Assembly: GCF_042477335.2 (NCBI RefSeq)
Contig: NC_091260.1
Location: 50,983,001-51,047,000, forward strand
Length of the DNA: 64,000 nt
Reading direction: 5' to 3'
DNA from: Ovis canadensis
Lineage: Eukaryota; Chordata; Mammalia; Artiodactyla; Bovidae
Part shown: positions 54,278-64,000 of the stretch, one piece after another
How the letters are laid out: every line of letters starts with the position of its first letter
Numbering within the stretch: position 1 is the stretch's first letter
Notes under the pieces: model-generated
Database searches by the model: none
Told to the model about the DNA's origin: nothing
What the model saw: the letters and a program-made list of their open reading frames with translations, nothing else
Translations under genes and position numbers: made by a program

Positions 54278-54931
54278 TCAACTCTCATATCCACACATGA
54301 CTACTGGAAAAACCATAGCTTTGACTAGAGGGACTTTTATTGGTGAAGTAATATCTCTGCTTTTTAATATGCTGTCTAGGTTTGCCATAACCTTTATTCC
54401 AAGGAGGAAGCGTGTTTTAATTTCATGGCTGCAGTCACCAGCTGCAATGATTTTGGAGCCCAAGAAAATAAAGTCTTTCACTGTTTCCATTGTTTCCCCA
54501 TCTATTTGCAATGAAATGATGGGACTGGATGCCATGATCTTAGTTTTCTGAATGTTAAGTTTTAAGCCAACTTTTTCACTCTCCACTTTCACTTTCATCA
54601 AGAGGCTCTTTAGTTTTTCTTCGCTTTCTGCCATAAGGGTGGTGTCATCTGCATATCTGAGGTTATTGATATTTCTCCTGGCAATCTTGATTCCAGCTTG
54701 TGCTTCTTCCAGCCCAGCGTTTTGCATGACGTACTCTGCATATAAGTTAAATAAGCAGGGTGACAAGGTACAGCCTTGACATACTCCTTTCCCAATTTGG
54801 AACCTGTCTGTTGTTCCATGTCCAGTTCTAACTGTTGCTTCTTGACCTCCATACAGATTTCTCAGGAGGCAAATAAGATGTTCTGGTATTCCCATCTCTT
54901 GAAGAATTTTCCACAGTTTGTTGTGATCCAC
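54278..54931 (-). pseudogene. BovB reverse transcriptase core, YADD retained
   Basis: A 217-codon frame holds reverse-transcriptase motifs in order: MDHNKLWKILQEMGIPEHL, IGKGVCQGCTLSPCLFNLY, then NNLRYADDTTLMAESEE with the catalytic YADD intact, then DFIFLGSK and the start of the C-terminal domain to CGYES. It is the best-preserved polymerase core in the window. The flanking frames are shifted, and the first aspartate block (FIDYAKAFD in intact copies) falls upstream in disrupted sequence. Confidence 0.88.
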
Positions 54932-55295
54932 ACAATCAAAGGTTTTGGTGTAGTAAATAAAACAGAAGTAGATGTTTTTCTGGAACTCGCTTGCTTGTTA
55001 TATGATCCAACAGATGTTGGCAATTTGATCTCTGGTTCTTCTGCCTTTTTTAAATCTGCTTTGAATATTCTGGAAGTTCTCAGTTCACATACTGTTGAAG
55101 CCTGGCTTGAAGAATTTTGAGGATTGTTTTGCTAGTGTGTGAGAGGAGTGCAACCATGTGGTAGTTTGAGCATTCTTTGGCATTGCCTTTCTTTGGGATT
55201 GGAACGAGAACTGACTTTTTCCAGTCCTGTGGCCACTGCTGAGTTTTCCAAATTTGCTGGCATATTAAGTAGGGCATTTTTAACAGCATCATCTT

Positions 55296-55793
55296 TTAGG
55301 ATTTGAAAGAGCTCGACTGGAATTCCATCACCTCCACTAAGGCCCACTTGACTTTGCATTCTAGGATATCTGGCTCTAGGTGAGTGATCATACCATCATG
55401 GTTATCTGGGTCATGAAGATCTTTTATGTATAGTTCTTCTGTGTATTGTTGCCACCTCTTCCTAATATCTTCTGCTTCTGTTAGGTCCATAGCATTTCTG
55501 TCCTTTATTGTGCCCATCTTTGTATGAAATGTTCCCTTGGTATCTCTAATTTTCTTGAAGAGATCTCCAGTCTTTCTCAGTTTATTGTTTTCCTCTATTT
55601 CTTTGCACTGATCACTGAGGAAGGCTTTCTTATCTCTCTTTGCTATTATTTGGAACTCTGAATTCAAATGAGTATGTATTTCCTCTTCTCCTTTTCCTTT
55701 CACTTCTCTTCTTTTCTCAGCTATTTGTAAGGCCTCCTCAGACAACCATTTCACCTTTTTCCATTTCTTTTTCTTGGGGATGGTCTTGATCAC
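55296..55793 (-). pseudogene. BovB inter-domain (endonuclease-RT linker) fragment
   Basis: A 165-codon frame between the endonuclease and reverse transcriptase: PKKKKWKKVKWLSEEALQIA, then DKKAFLSDQCKEIEENN, DLFKKIRDTKGTFHTKMG and EDIRKRWQQYTEELY. It is highly charged and lysine-rich. The family role of this linker in the RTE protein is not well defined. A frameshift separates it from the reverse transcriptase. Confidence 0.8.
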
Positions 55794-56427
55794 TGCCTCC
55801 TGTAAAATATCATGAACCTCTGTAATAGTTCTTCAGGCACTCTGTCTATCAGATCTATTCCTTTGAATCTATTTGCCACTTCCACCTTATAACCGTAAGG
55901 GATTTGAGTTAGGTCATACCTGAGTGGTCTAGTGGTCTTCCCTACTTTCTTCAATTTAAGTCTGAGTTTTGCAATTAGGAGTTCATGATCTGAGCCACAC
56001 TCAGATCCTGGTCTTGTTTTTGCTGTCTGTATAGAGCTTCTCCATCTTTGAGCGCAAAGAATATAATCAATCTGATTTTGATATTGACTATCTGGTGATG
56101 TCTGTGTGTAGAGTCATCTCTTAGTGTTGTTGGAAGAGGGTGTTTGCTATGACCAGTGCGTTCTCTTGGCAAAACTCTGTTAGCCTTTGCCCTGATTCAT
56201 TTTGTACTCCAAAGTCAAATTTACCTGTTACTCCAGGTATCTCTTGACTTCCTACTTTTGCATTTTAGTCCCCTATAATGAAAAGGACATCTTTTTTGGC
56301 TGTTAGTTCTCAAAGGTCTTGTAGGTCTTCATAGAACCATTCAGCTTCAGCTTCTTTGGCATTAGTGGTTGGGGCATAGACTTGGATTACTTAATATTGA
56401 ACGGTTTGCCTCGGAAATGAGCAGAGA

Positions 56428-56994
56428 TCATTCTGTCATTTTTGAGATTGCATCTAACACTGCATTTTGAACTCTTTTGTTGACTATGACGGCTACTTCA
56501 TTCCTTCTAAGGTATTCTTGCCCACAGTGATAAATATAATGGTTATCTGAATTAAAATCTCCCATTCCAGTCCATTTTAGTTCACTGATTCTTAAAATGT
56601 AGACGTTCACTCTTGCCATCTCCTGTTTGACTGCTTCTAATTTACTTTCATTCATGGACCTAACATTCCAGATTCTTATGCAATATTGTTCTTTACAGCA
56701 TCGGACTTTACTTCCATCATCAGTCACATCCACAACTGGGGACTGTTTTTGCTTTGGCTCTGCCTCTTTATTCATTCTGGAGTTATTTCTCCACTCTTCT
56801 CTAGTAGCATCTTGGGCACCTATTGACCTGGGGATTTCAACATTCAATGTCATATCTTTTTGTCTTTTCATACTGTTCATGGGGTTCTCAAGGCAAGAAT
56901 ACTGAAGTGGCGTGCCATTCCCTCCTCCAGTGGACCACATTTTGTCAGAACTCTCCACCATGACCCATCTGTCTTGAGTGGCCCTCCAAGGCAT
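56428..56994 (-). pseudogene. BovB N-terminus and start of endonuclease
   Basis: A 188-codon frame includes a lysine- and glutamine-rich leader (KQKQSPVVDVTDDG), then RIWNVRSMNESKLEAVKQEM, ISELKWTGMGDFNSDNHYIY and YLRRNEVAVIVNKRVQNAV. The NVRSM and ISELKW segments are the first conserved blocks of the APE-type endonuclease that nicks target DNA; ISELKW carries the glutamate of the metal site in this family. The rest of the endonuclease is broken downstream. Confidence 0.85.
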
Positions 56995-57851
56995 GGCTCA
57001 GAGTTTCATTGAGTTAGACAAGGCTGTGGTTCATGTGATCAGTTTGGTTACTTTTCTGTGATTGTCATTTTCATCCTGTATGCCCTCTGAGGATAAGGAC
57101 AAGAGGATTATGGAAGCTTCCTGATGGAAGAGACTAACTGTGGGGGAAACTGGGTCTTGTTCTGATGGGAGAAACACCTCAAGGAGATGTTTCTCCTTCT
57201 TAACAAGAACCCAATCTTGTTATCTTAAGACATTTGTGATGGGAGACCTTTCTATTGTTAGATATCAATTCAGTCCCTCAGTCCTGTCTGACTCTTTGCA
57301 ATCCCATGGACTGCAGCATGCTAGGCTTCCTTGTCCATCACTAACTCCCAGAGCTTACTCAAACTCATATCCATCAAATTGGTGATGCCATCCAACCATC
57401 TCATCCTCCGTCATCCCCTTCTCCTCCTGCCTTCAATCTTTCCCAGCATCAGGGTCTTTTCAAAGAATCAGTTCTTTGCATCAGGTGGCCAAAGTATTGG
57501 AGTTTCAGTTTCAGCATCAGTCCTTCCAATGAATATTCAGGACTGATTTCCTTTAGGATTGATTGGTTTGATCTCCTTGCAGTCCGAGGGACTCCCAAGA
57601 GTCTTCTCCAACACCACAGTTCGAAAGCATTAATTCTTTGGTGCTCAGCTTTCTTTATAGTCCAACTCTCACATCCATACATGACTACTAGGAAAACCAT
57701 AGCTTTGACTAGATGGACCTTTGTTGGCAAAGTAATGTCTCTGCTTTTTACTCTGCTGTCTAGGTTGGTCATAGCTTTTCTTCCAAGCTTAAATTAAAAT
57801 AGCAAGCATCTTTTAATTTCATGGCTGTAGTCACCTCTGCAGTGATTTTGG

Positions 57852-58054
57852 TGGTGGTGATTTAGTCACAAAGTCATGCCTGATTCTTGTGACACCATGG
57901 ACTGTGGCCTGCCAGGCTCCTCTGTCCATAAGATTCTCCAGGCAAGAATACTGGAGTGGGTTGCCATTTTCTTCTCCAATCCCAACCCAGCAATTGAACC
58001 CGGGCCTCCTGCATTGCAGGAAAATTTTTTCCTAGCTGAGCTATATGGTAAGGA
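57852..58054 (-). mobile_element. Bov-tA SINE inside BovB, with TSD
   Basis: Plus-strand 'gatttagtcacaaagtcatg', 'ctccaggcaagaatactgga' and 'gcattgcaggaaaatttttt' are a reversed Bov-tA. TGCAGTGATTTTGG (57838-57851) and TGCAATGATTTTGG (58055-58068) flank it with one mismatch. It therefore inserted after the BovB. Confidence 0.92.
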
Positions 58055-58130
58055 TGCAATGATTTTGGAGCCCCCCCCCCCACCAAAAAAATAAAATTTC
58101 TCACTGTTTTCATTGTTTCCCCATCTATCT

Positions 58131-58176
58131 GCCATGAAGTGATGGGACTGGATGCCATGAAGTGATGGGACTGGAT
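58131..58176. repeat. 23-bp tandem duplication in BovB
   Basis: A 23-bp unit starting GCCATGAAGTGATGGGACTG occurs twice in direct succession with no mismatch. It would shift the reading frame of the host BovB. Confidence 0.95.
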
Positions 58177-59550
58177 GCCATGATCTTCATTTTTTGAATG
58201 TTGAGTTTTAAACCAACTTTTCCACTCTCCTCTTTCACTTTCATTAAGAGGCTCTTTAGTTCCTCCTTGCTTTCTGCCATAAGGGTGGTGTCATCTGCAT
58301 ATCTGAGGTTACTGATATTTCTCCTGGCAATCTTGATTTCAGCTTGTGCTTCATCCAGCCCAGTGTTTCACACGATGTACTCTGCATATAAGCTACATAA
58401 ACAGGGTGACAAGGTACAGCCTTGACATACTCCTTTCCCAATTTGGAACCAATATGTTGTTCGATGTCCAGTTTTAACTGTAGCTTCTTGACCTGCTTGC
58501 AGGTTTCTCAGGAGGCAGATAAGGTGATCTGATATTCTCTTTAAGAATTTTCCACAGTTTGTTGTGATCCACACAAAGGATTAAGCATAGTAAATGAAGC
58601 ACAAATAGATATTTTTCTGGAATTCTCTTGCTTTTCCTATGATCCAAAGGATGTTGGCAATTTGATCTCTGCTTCCTCTGTTTTTTCTAAATCCAGGTTG
58701 AACCTCTGGAAGTTCTCATTTTACATACTATTGCAACCTCACTTGGAGAATTTTGATCATTGCCTTGCTAGCGTGTGAAATGAGTGCAATTGTGCAGTAG
58801 TTTGAACATTCTTTGGCAGTGGTATTCTTTGGGATTGGAATGAAAACTGATCTTTTCTAATCCTGTGGCCATTGCTGAGTTTTCCAAATTTGCCGGCATA
58901 TGGAGTGCAGCACTTTCACAGCATCACATTTTAGAATTTGAAATAGCTCGACTGGAATTCCATCACCTCCACCAGCTTTGTTTGTAGTGATGTTCCTAAG
59001 GCCCATTTGACTTTGCATTCCAGGATGTCTGACTCTAGGTGAGTGATCATACCATCATGGTTATCTGGGTCATGAAGATCTTTTATGTATAGTTCTTCTG
59101 TGTATTGTTGCCACCTCTTCTTAATACCTTCTGCTTCTGTTAGGTCCATAGAATTTCTGTCCTATATTGTGCCCATCTTTGTATGAAGTGTTCCCTTGGT
59201 ATCTTGCATTTTCTTGAATAAATCTCTAGTGTCTCCCCTTCTATTGTTTTCCTCTATTTCTTTGCACTGATCACTGAGGAAGGCTTTCTTATCTCTCCTT
59301 GCTATTCTTTGAAACTCTGTATTCAAATGGGTATAGCTTTCCTTTACTCCTTTGCCTTTAGGTTCTTTCTTTTCTCAGCTATTTGTAATGCCTACTCAGA
59401 CCACCATTTTTCCTTTCTGCATTCTTTTCCTTGGGGAGAGTCATGATCACTGCCTCTTGTACAATGTCATAAAGCTCTGTCCATAGTTCTTCAGGCACTC
59501 TCTCTATGAGATAAGATGTATGTTGTGGGAGTGGATCTGGTAACAGTGTA

Positions 59551-59768
59551 TAGTGAAAAAGTGAAAGTGAAGTCACTCAGTAGTGTCCCACTCTTTGTGA
59601 CCCCATGAATGGTAGCCTGCCAGGCTCCTCCATCCATGGGATTTTCTAGGCAAGAATACTGGAATGAGTTGCTATTTTTTTCTACAGGGCATCTTCCTGA
59701 CCCAGGGATCAAACCTGGGTCTCCCACATTGCAGGCAGACTCTACCATTTGAGTTACCAGGTAATCCC
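59551..59768 (-). mobile_element. Bov-tA SINE
   Basis: Plus-strand 'agtgaagtcactcagtagtg', 'ttctaggcaagaatactgga', 'gacccagggatcaaacctgg' and 'tttgagttaccaggtaatcc' are a reversed Bov-tA. Confidence 0.93.
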
Positions 59769-59839
59769 ACAAAATCAGTCGCAAAAGTGAAAGGAAGTAT
59801 ATAATTATATAAGATAGTATATAAATATAAAAAATATAC

Positions 59840-60045
59840 ATAAGGCCTTGGTAAGACTAGAGAGGGGGTTACTCTCCATCCCCCTTCTGCTGTCTATGTT
59901 AGAAACTTTCTCCGTCCTCTTTCACTTTAATAAAACTTTGCTACACAATAGCTCTTTGGTGATCAGGCCTGGTCCCTGGTCCCAAATCTAAATCTTCTGC
60001 TTCGGAGATCATGAATCCGACATCATTCACCGTAAGCTATTGGCA
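59840..60045 (+). mobile_element. partial endogenous-retrovirus LTR (R-U5 end)
   Basis: 'ctttcactttaataaaactt' supplies a polyadenylation signal (AATAAA, 59929-59934). It is followed by 'gctctttggtgatcaggcct', 'ggtccctggtcccaaatcta' and 'tcggagatcatgaatccgac', an arrangement typical of ruminant ERV R-U5. The upstream U3 part and all viral genes are missing. It is an old remnant. Confidence 0.6.
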
Positions 60046-60139
60046 GTCTGCTTAAATTTTTAAAAAACTATTACAAAGGAAAGCTGGCAGACTTCTCTTG
60101 GATATGAACCACATAAAATTTGCAAATAGGACATTACAA

Positions 60140-60790
60140 ATTCTTTTTAAGTCAGATTTTTGAGGTATTATTTACATATGGTAAATATTTAAAACCCTTT
60201 CCAGGTGTTCAAATTTATGTGTTTTGACAAAAGGCATACTATTATGTAATCATGACCCTAATCAGGATATAGAGTAGTTCCCCCTTTATAGTCAACTCCC
60301 TTCCTACTTCTTTTCCAGCTACCAGCTCCTGGCAATCTTTGATCTGATTTCTTTCCCTATCATTTTGTCTTTTTTTTTAGGATGTCATGTAAATCGAATT
60401 CATACAGTATATAATCTTTTGTGTCTGACTTCTTGTACTCAGTCTAATCCTTTTGAGAGTTATTCATGTTGTTGCAAATATCAATAGATCTTTCCTTTAT
60501 TTGCTGAATATTACTACATTATATGCAGTCACTACACAATTTGTTTATCCATTCACCAGTTGATGGACATTTGGGTTGCTTCCAGTTTGGGGAGATTACA
60601 AATAAAGCTGCTACAAACCTTCTTCTATAGGTCTTTGTGTGGCTATGTTTTCACTTCTGTTGTGTAAATACCTAGGAATGGATTGCTGGGTCATATGGTA
60701 AGTGTATTTTTAACTGTTTAAGAAATTGCCAAAGTGTTTTCCAAAGTGACCATACCATTTTGCAGAAATCCACCAGCACTGTGTACTAAC
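60140..60790 (-). mobile_element. old L1M LINE 3' region, antisense
   Basis: Plus-strand 'aggtattatttacatatggt', 'cttttgtgtctgacttcttg', 'tgtttatccattcaccagtt', 'gatggacatttgggttgctt', 'tacctaggaatggattgctg' and 'ggtcatatggtaagtgtatt' are the reversed 3' end of an old mammalian L1. Confidence 0.82.
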
Positions 60791-60920
60791 AAGGATGCTG
60801 TGCACTTGGTATAGTGTTTAGGGGGTCATTTCTTTCAGTTCAGTCACTTTAGTAGGTGAGAAATTCTTTAATTACTAATCAAAAAATTAAAATGAGCTAG
60901 AAAAGTCTCATCAATGGTTT

Positions 60921-61126
60921 GGTGGTGGTTTTAGTCGCTAAGTCATGTCTATAGCCCATCAGGTTCCTCTGTCCATGGGATTTCCTGAATAAGAATACTG
61001 GAGTGGGTTGCCATTTCATCCTTCAGAGGCTCTTCCCAACCCAGGGGTCAAACTTGTGTCTCCTGCACTGCAAGTGGTCTCCTGCATCGCAGGCAGATTC
61101 TTTACTGCTGAACCACCAGGGAAGGC
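60921..61126 (-). mobile_element. Bov-tA SINE with small internal duplication
   Basis: A reversed Bov-tA with 'tgtccatgggatttcctgaa', 'gggttgccatttcatccttc' and 'gctgaaccaccagggaaggc'. The GTCTCCTGCA / GTCTCCTGCATCGCA segment is locally duplicated around 61056-61092. Confidence 0.9.
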
Positions 61127-61532
61127 CATGGCACAACTCAAGTAGGTGAAATCAAATCTTGCAATTTCATGCTCTTGGTTAAAAAGACCAGAACACATAC
61201 AAGCTTCCATTTGTCCTCATGCACAGAGCCTGCAATGATAGTGGTGAGGCTGTATTCACTGTGCCCCTTCTTTCTGCTCTGAAGTTTGTTATCAGAGCAT
61301 GTGCTTCTTCGAGGTCTGTCTTAGACCCTTGCTTGCACAGGACAGTTGCTACCTCATTCTGCGGTGCCCTCAAGTGGAGGATGAGTATTCAGGGTTCAAC
61401 TTGTCCTCTGTGCATACCCTGAACCCTCCACACTCTAGGTGAAAGATGAGTCAAGATGCCACCTTGAGAGACTGAAGCTCCTGGCCTAGGAGACAAGACC
61501 TATATTTAGGGAGCTCCTTTATAGAGGAGAGA
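61127..61532. other. single-copy DNA, no gene seen
   Basis: Frames on both strands of about 65 codons (61179-61373 minus, 61219-61422 plus) overlap. Neither has a recognised domain. Confidence 0.4.
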
Positions 61533-61738
61533 GGGCTTCTTTAGTGGCCCAGATGGTAAAGAATTTGCCTGCAATGTGGGAGACCTGGGTTTGGTCCCTG
61601 GGTCACGAAGATCCCTTGGAGAAGGGAATGGTAACTCACTCCAGTATTCTTGCCTGGAGAATTCCATGGACAGAGGAGCCTGGCAGGCTACACTCCATGG
61701 AGTTGCAAACAGCTGGACACGACTGAGCAACTAGCACT
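61533..61738 (+). mobile_element. Bov-tA SINE
   Basis: 'gcttctttagtggcccagat', 'gggtcacgaagatcccttgg', 'tcttgcctggagaattccat' and 'cacgactgagcaactagcac' define a complete copy. Confidence 0.93.
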
Positions 61739-62356
61739 CTGTAGCAGACCTGTCATAGCCCCATGATGGAGTGGTGAGTGATGCTGAGAAGAGCTGTGAA
61801 CAGTGGAGCCTTGGTTCCCAAAATGATGATTTGGAGATGTCTTATGAGATGCTCAAATGGTAGCATACTGTATTTATCCCATTGCTGGTGAGACCTTGCT
61901 TCTACCCAGTGATGAGATCCGCTTCAGGAGCTTGGAAGTGTACTGGATAAGGCTGGACTATGACGGACATGGTCCTGACTGACTCTAAACTTTTTGGTAG
62001 ATTATAAAGAATGCCACTAAGGAAAAATGTACTTTACTTCCTCAATTTCAGATTCAGCAAAAAAGGCACTTAATAGATCAAAATGCTGCCTCTTCCTAGC
62101 CCCAAGAATGTGCCCCCAGAGGAACCATGGTATTTTGTGATCTATGAGCTGCAGGGTAGGATGTAATATTTCCTGACTTGCATTTGAGGAAACTTCAAAT
62201 ATTTAAGGCCACTCATCTCTCCCCTCAATTTCTTCTTCCTTTGGGGATCATAAAAACCTTGAGAAATGTCAAGCTTCCCTTTTATATTTTCTTCTTTGAA
62301 TGCAAGACCTCATTTTTTTTAAGCCCTTCTAATGAATATGGGTTATCATCTTATGC
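61739..62356. other. single-copy DNA, no gene seen
   Basis: I recognise no gene or repeat. Confidence 0.4.
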
Positions 62357-62670
62357 CCATTGGACAGCAAGAAGTTTAAATCAGTCAGTCTTCAAGGAAA
62401 TCAACCCTGAATAAGCATTGGAAGAACTGATACCAGCTGAAGTTCCACTGCTTTGGCGACATGATGTGAAGAGCTGGCTCACTGGAAAATACCCTGATGC
62501 TGGCAAAGACTGAAAGCAGAAGGAGAAGAGGGGGACCGAGGATGAGCTGTCCCCCTGATGGATGGGACGCTAACTTGGATGGCATCACTGATTCAATGGA
62601 CATGAACTTGGGCACACTCTGGGAGATGGGGTCTCAAAGAGTTGGACAGGATTGAAGTGATTGAGCATGC
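62357..62670 (+). mobile_element. BovB 3' fragment, diverged
   Basis: 'cagtcttcaaggaaatcaac', 'ctgatgctggcaaagactga', 'ttggatggcatcactgattc' and 'ggtctcaaagagttggacag' follow BovB 3' order. Insertions near 62548-62572 and many substitutions make it one of the older BovB copies here. Confidence 0.85.
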
Positions 62671-62799
62671 ATGCTTAAGCACTTAATTATTTTGCATCCA
62701 TTTAGTGTAACTTGGTTGACAGTGTAGGCTGTGGATTTAGACAAACTGCTAGACAACTGGAATTCAGATCATAACTCAACCACTAAGCTAAGATCGGTG

Positions 62800-63018
62800 C
62801 ATGCATGCTAAGTAGCTTCAGTCCTGTCCAGCTCTTTGTGACCCTATGGACCGTAGTTTGCCAGGTTCCTCTGTCCACAGGATTCTCCAGGCAAGAATAC
62901 CGGAGTGGGTTGCCATGCCTTTCTCCAGGGAATCTTCCCAACATAATGATCGAACCTGCCTCTTCTGTGGCTCCGGCATTGCAGGCAGGTTCTTTACCAC
63001 TGAGCCGCCAGGGGAATC
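62800..63018 (-). mobile_element. Bov-tA SINE
   Basis: Plus-strand 'gtagcttcagtcctgtccag', 'ttctccaggcaagaataccg' and 'ctttaccactgagccgccag' are a reversed Bov-tA. Confidence 0.93.
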
Positions 63019-64000
63019 CCCAAGCTACCATACTCTATCTTAAAGTTTGAGTGTACTGACACCCTTTTTCCTCATTTTCTTATCTTAGTTTCTTATCTTC
63101 ATGTTATTACTTTCATGTATATAGTACAGTACATTCAAAAATCAGAACATTTCACAATTAGTCACAAATAATTTTGTTGTTGTTGAATTTTATTCCTGCA
63201 ATAAAATGCTATATAATCTTGGGCAAGGAACTTTTATCCTCAATGATACTCTTTCATCCGCTTTTTTTTTTTCCTTAAAAAGCCCAGCTTTTAATTGAGA
63301 TGTGGCAAACATAAAATTAATCTCAAGTACACCTCTTGGTGAATTGTTGTATACATCCATGTAATCACTTTAATTATTGTTGCATTTTATCCTTGGAAAA
63401 ATGACTATGCATTCAGATCTCAACTGGTTAATATAATTTCAATATACAATGCACACAAGGACAGTTAGACTCCAAATTATATCTTGAATTATAAGTATAC
63501 TTGAAAGTGAACATTCAAATATTAACAAAATCCTTATGGCGAACTTTGTATGACTGTCTTTGTTACAGTGATTGGTGTATTATGTTAGCCCACATGATCT
63601 TGAGTCCAAGTATACTACAAACTTGGATCAAGAAAAGTATTTCCTCTTCTAATTTGCCTCTGTTATACTGCTCAAATATGTGATCTCTAGAGACTTAAGT
63701 GCTACAATGGAGCCACTGTCAAATCAAATAGCTCAACAGCTCATATTACAAAGAAAAAAGATAAAGGATTGACTTAAACCCACCTCTCCAAACAGCCTCT
63801 TAATTGGTGGAACCTGGACTACAGTGAAGATTTGGATTTCACAGAATAATACCCTATGGGCTGATCTTGTCGTTCTTTGGCCAACAGGGGAGACTGAGGC
63901 ATAAAAATTAATTTGGAGGATAAGACTCTGTCCTGTCTTTCATCTGGGTGAAAAAACAAACACAGATAAAACTAGTTGTTTCTTCCAAGGACATTCTTCA
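63019..64000. other. AT-rich DNA with probable L1M trace
   Basis: No gene is seen. Around 63280-63375 'ttttaattgagatgtggcaa', 'acataaaattaatctcaagt' and 'gaattgttgtatacatccat' resemble a reversed old L1 3' end. The rest is unassigned. Confidence 0.4.

Larger units (their letters stand above)
53879..57240 (-). mobile_element. BovB LINE, near full length, inactive
   Basis: Read on the minus strand this 3.36-kb copy runs from 5' UTR-type sequence ('gcaagattgggttc'-like text near 57195-57230; 'ccatcaggaagcttcca' near 57110-57127) through the endonuclease and reverse transcriptase to the 3' tail. About 3.2 kb is the usual full length, so this is essentially complete. The single ORF is broken into many frames. 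No convincing TSD was found and the 5' boundary is approximate. Confidence 0.9.
57268..59510 (-). mobile_element. second BovB LINE in the same orientation
   Basis: A 2.2-kb antisense BovB starts only about 30 bp beyond the 5' end of the previous copy. It extends from the 3' tail ('cagtccctcagtcctgtctg') to the endonuclease-RT linker ('ttcaggcactctctctatga'). It carries a Bov-tA insertion, a 23-bp tandem duplication (58131-58176) and many frameshifts. The C-terminal frame is 57449-57772. Confidence 0.9.

Noticed and set aside
1..64000. CRISPR arrays, operons, phage or bacterial insertion sequences
   Set aside because: None is present. Repeat content and base composition are those of a ruminant chromosome.

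Overview
This window is nuclear intergenic or intronic DNA from a pecoran ruminant, most likely a bovid (cattle, sheep, goat, buffalo or a relative). The diagnosis rests on repeats. There are about fourteen BovB (RTE-type) LINE pieces, about twenty Bov-tA SINEs, several Bov-A monomers and Bov-A2 dimers, tRNA-Glu-derived cetartiodactyl SINEs (CHR-like), ruminant-type L1 3' ends and old mammalian MIR, L2, MER5-like and L1M remnants. I found no protein-coding host gene, no functional RNA gene, no CRISPR array and nothing prokaryotic. Nearly every long open frame is a decayed piece of a retrotransposon or an accidental frame in a SINE.

Layout. 1-7.7 kb is mostly single-copy sequence with two Bov-tA SINEs, a MIR and a 5'-truncated BovB with an 11-bp target-site duplication (TSD). 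7.7-9.1 kb is one L1 3' end split by a Bov-tA/(CA)n and an antisense BovB. 10-13 kb is GC-richer unique DNA. 13.2-16.6 kb is an antisense L1 containing a BovB, bracketed by direct repeats of about 235 bp. 17.0-17.2 kb holds a perfect 39-bp inverted repeat beside a young L1 3' end. 21.0-21.8 kb has head-to-head Bov-A2 elements next to a CpG-rich segment with a consensus CTCF motif. 29.8-33.3 kb carries two BovB insertions with 5' inversions of the twin-priming kind, one inside a CHR-like SINE. 37.5-40.1 kb has two copies of a repeat I cannot name, one cut by a probable 922-bp LTR. 45.4-49.2 kb is the longest stretch with little repeat content. 49.5-50.6 kb is an L2 with three younger insertions. 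53.9-59.5 kb is a near-full-length BovB followed, in the same orientation, by a second 2.2-kb BovB. The last 4.5 kb is old L1, an LTR end, SINEs and unique DNA.

The biology here is the history of retrotransposition, not a gene system. BovB supplies the reverse transcriptase and endonuclease lineage, and the Bov-tA/Bov-A SINEs share its 3' tail and presumably used its machinery. Several insertions keep TSDs, so nesting order and insertion mechanism can be read directly. All BovB frames I examined are broken, and two have lost the catalytic YADD sequence. No previously undescribed functional system is evident. The best leads are the long direct repeats around the L1, the unnamed repeat pair at 37.6-40.1 kb, the 39-bp hairpin and the CTCF-type site.
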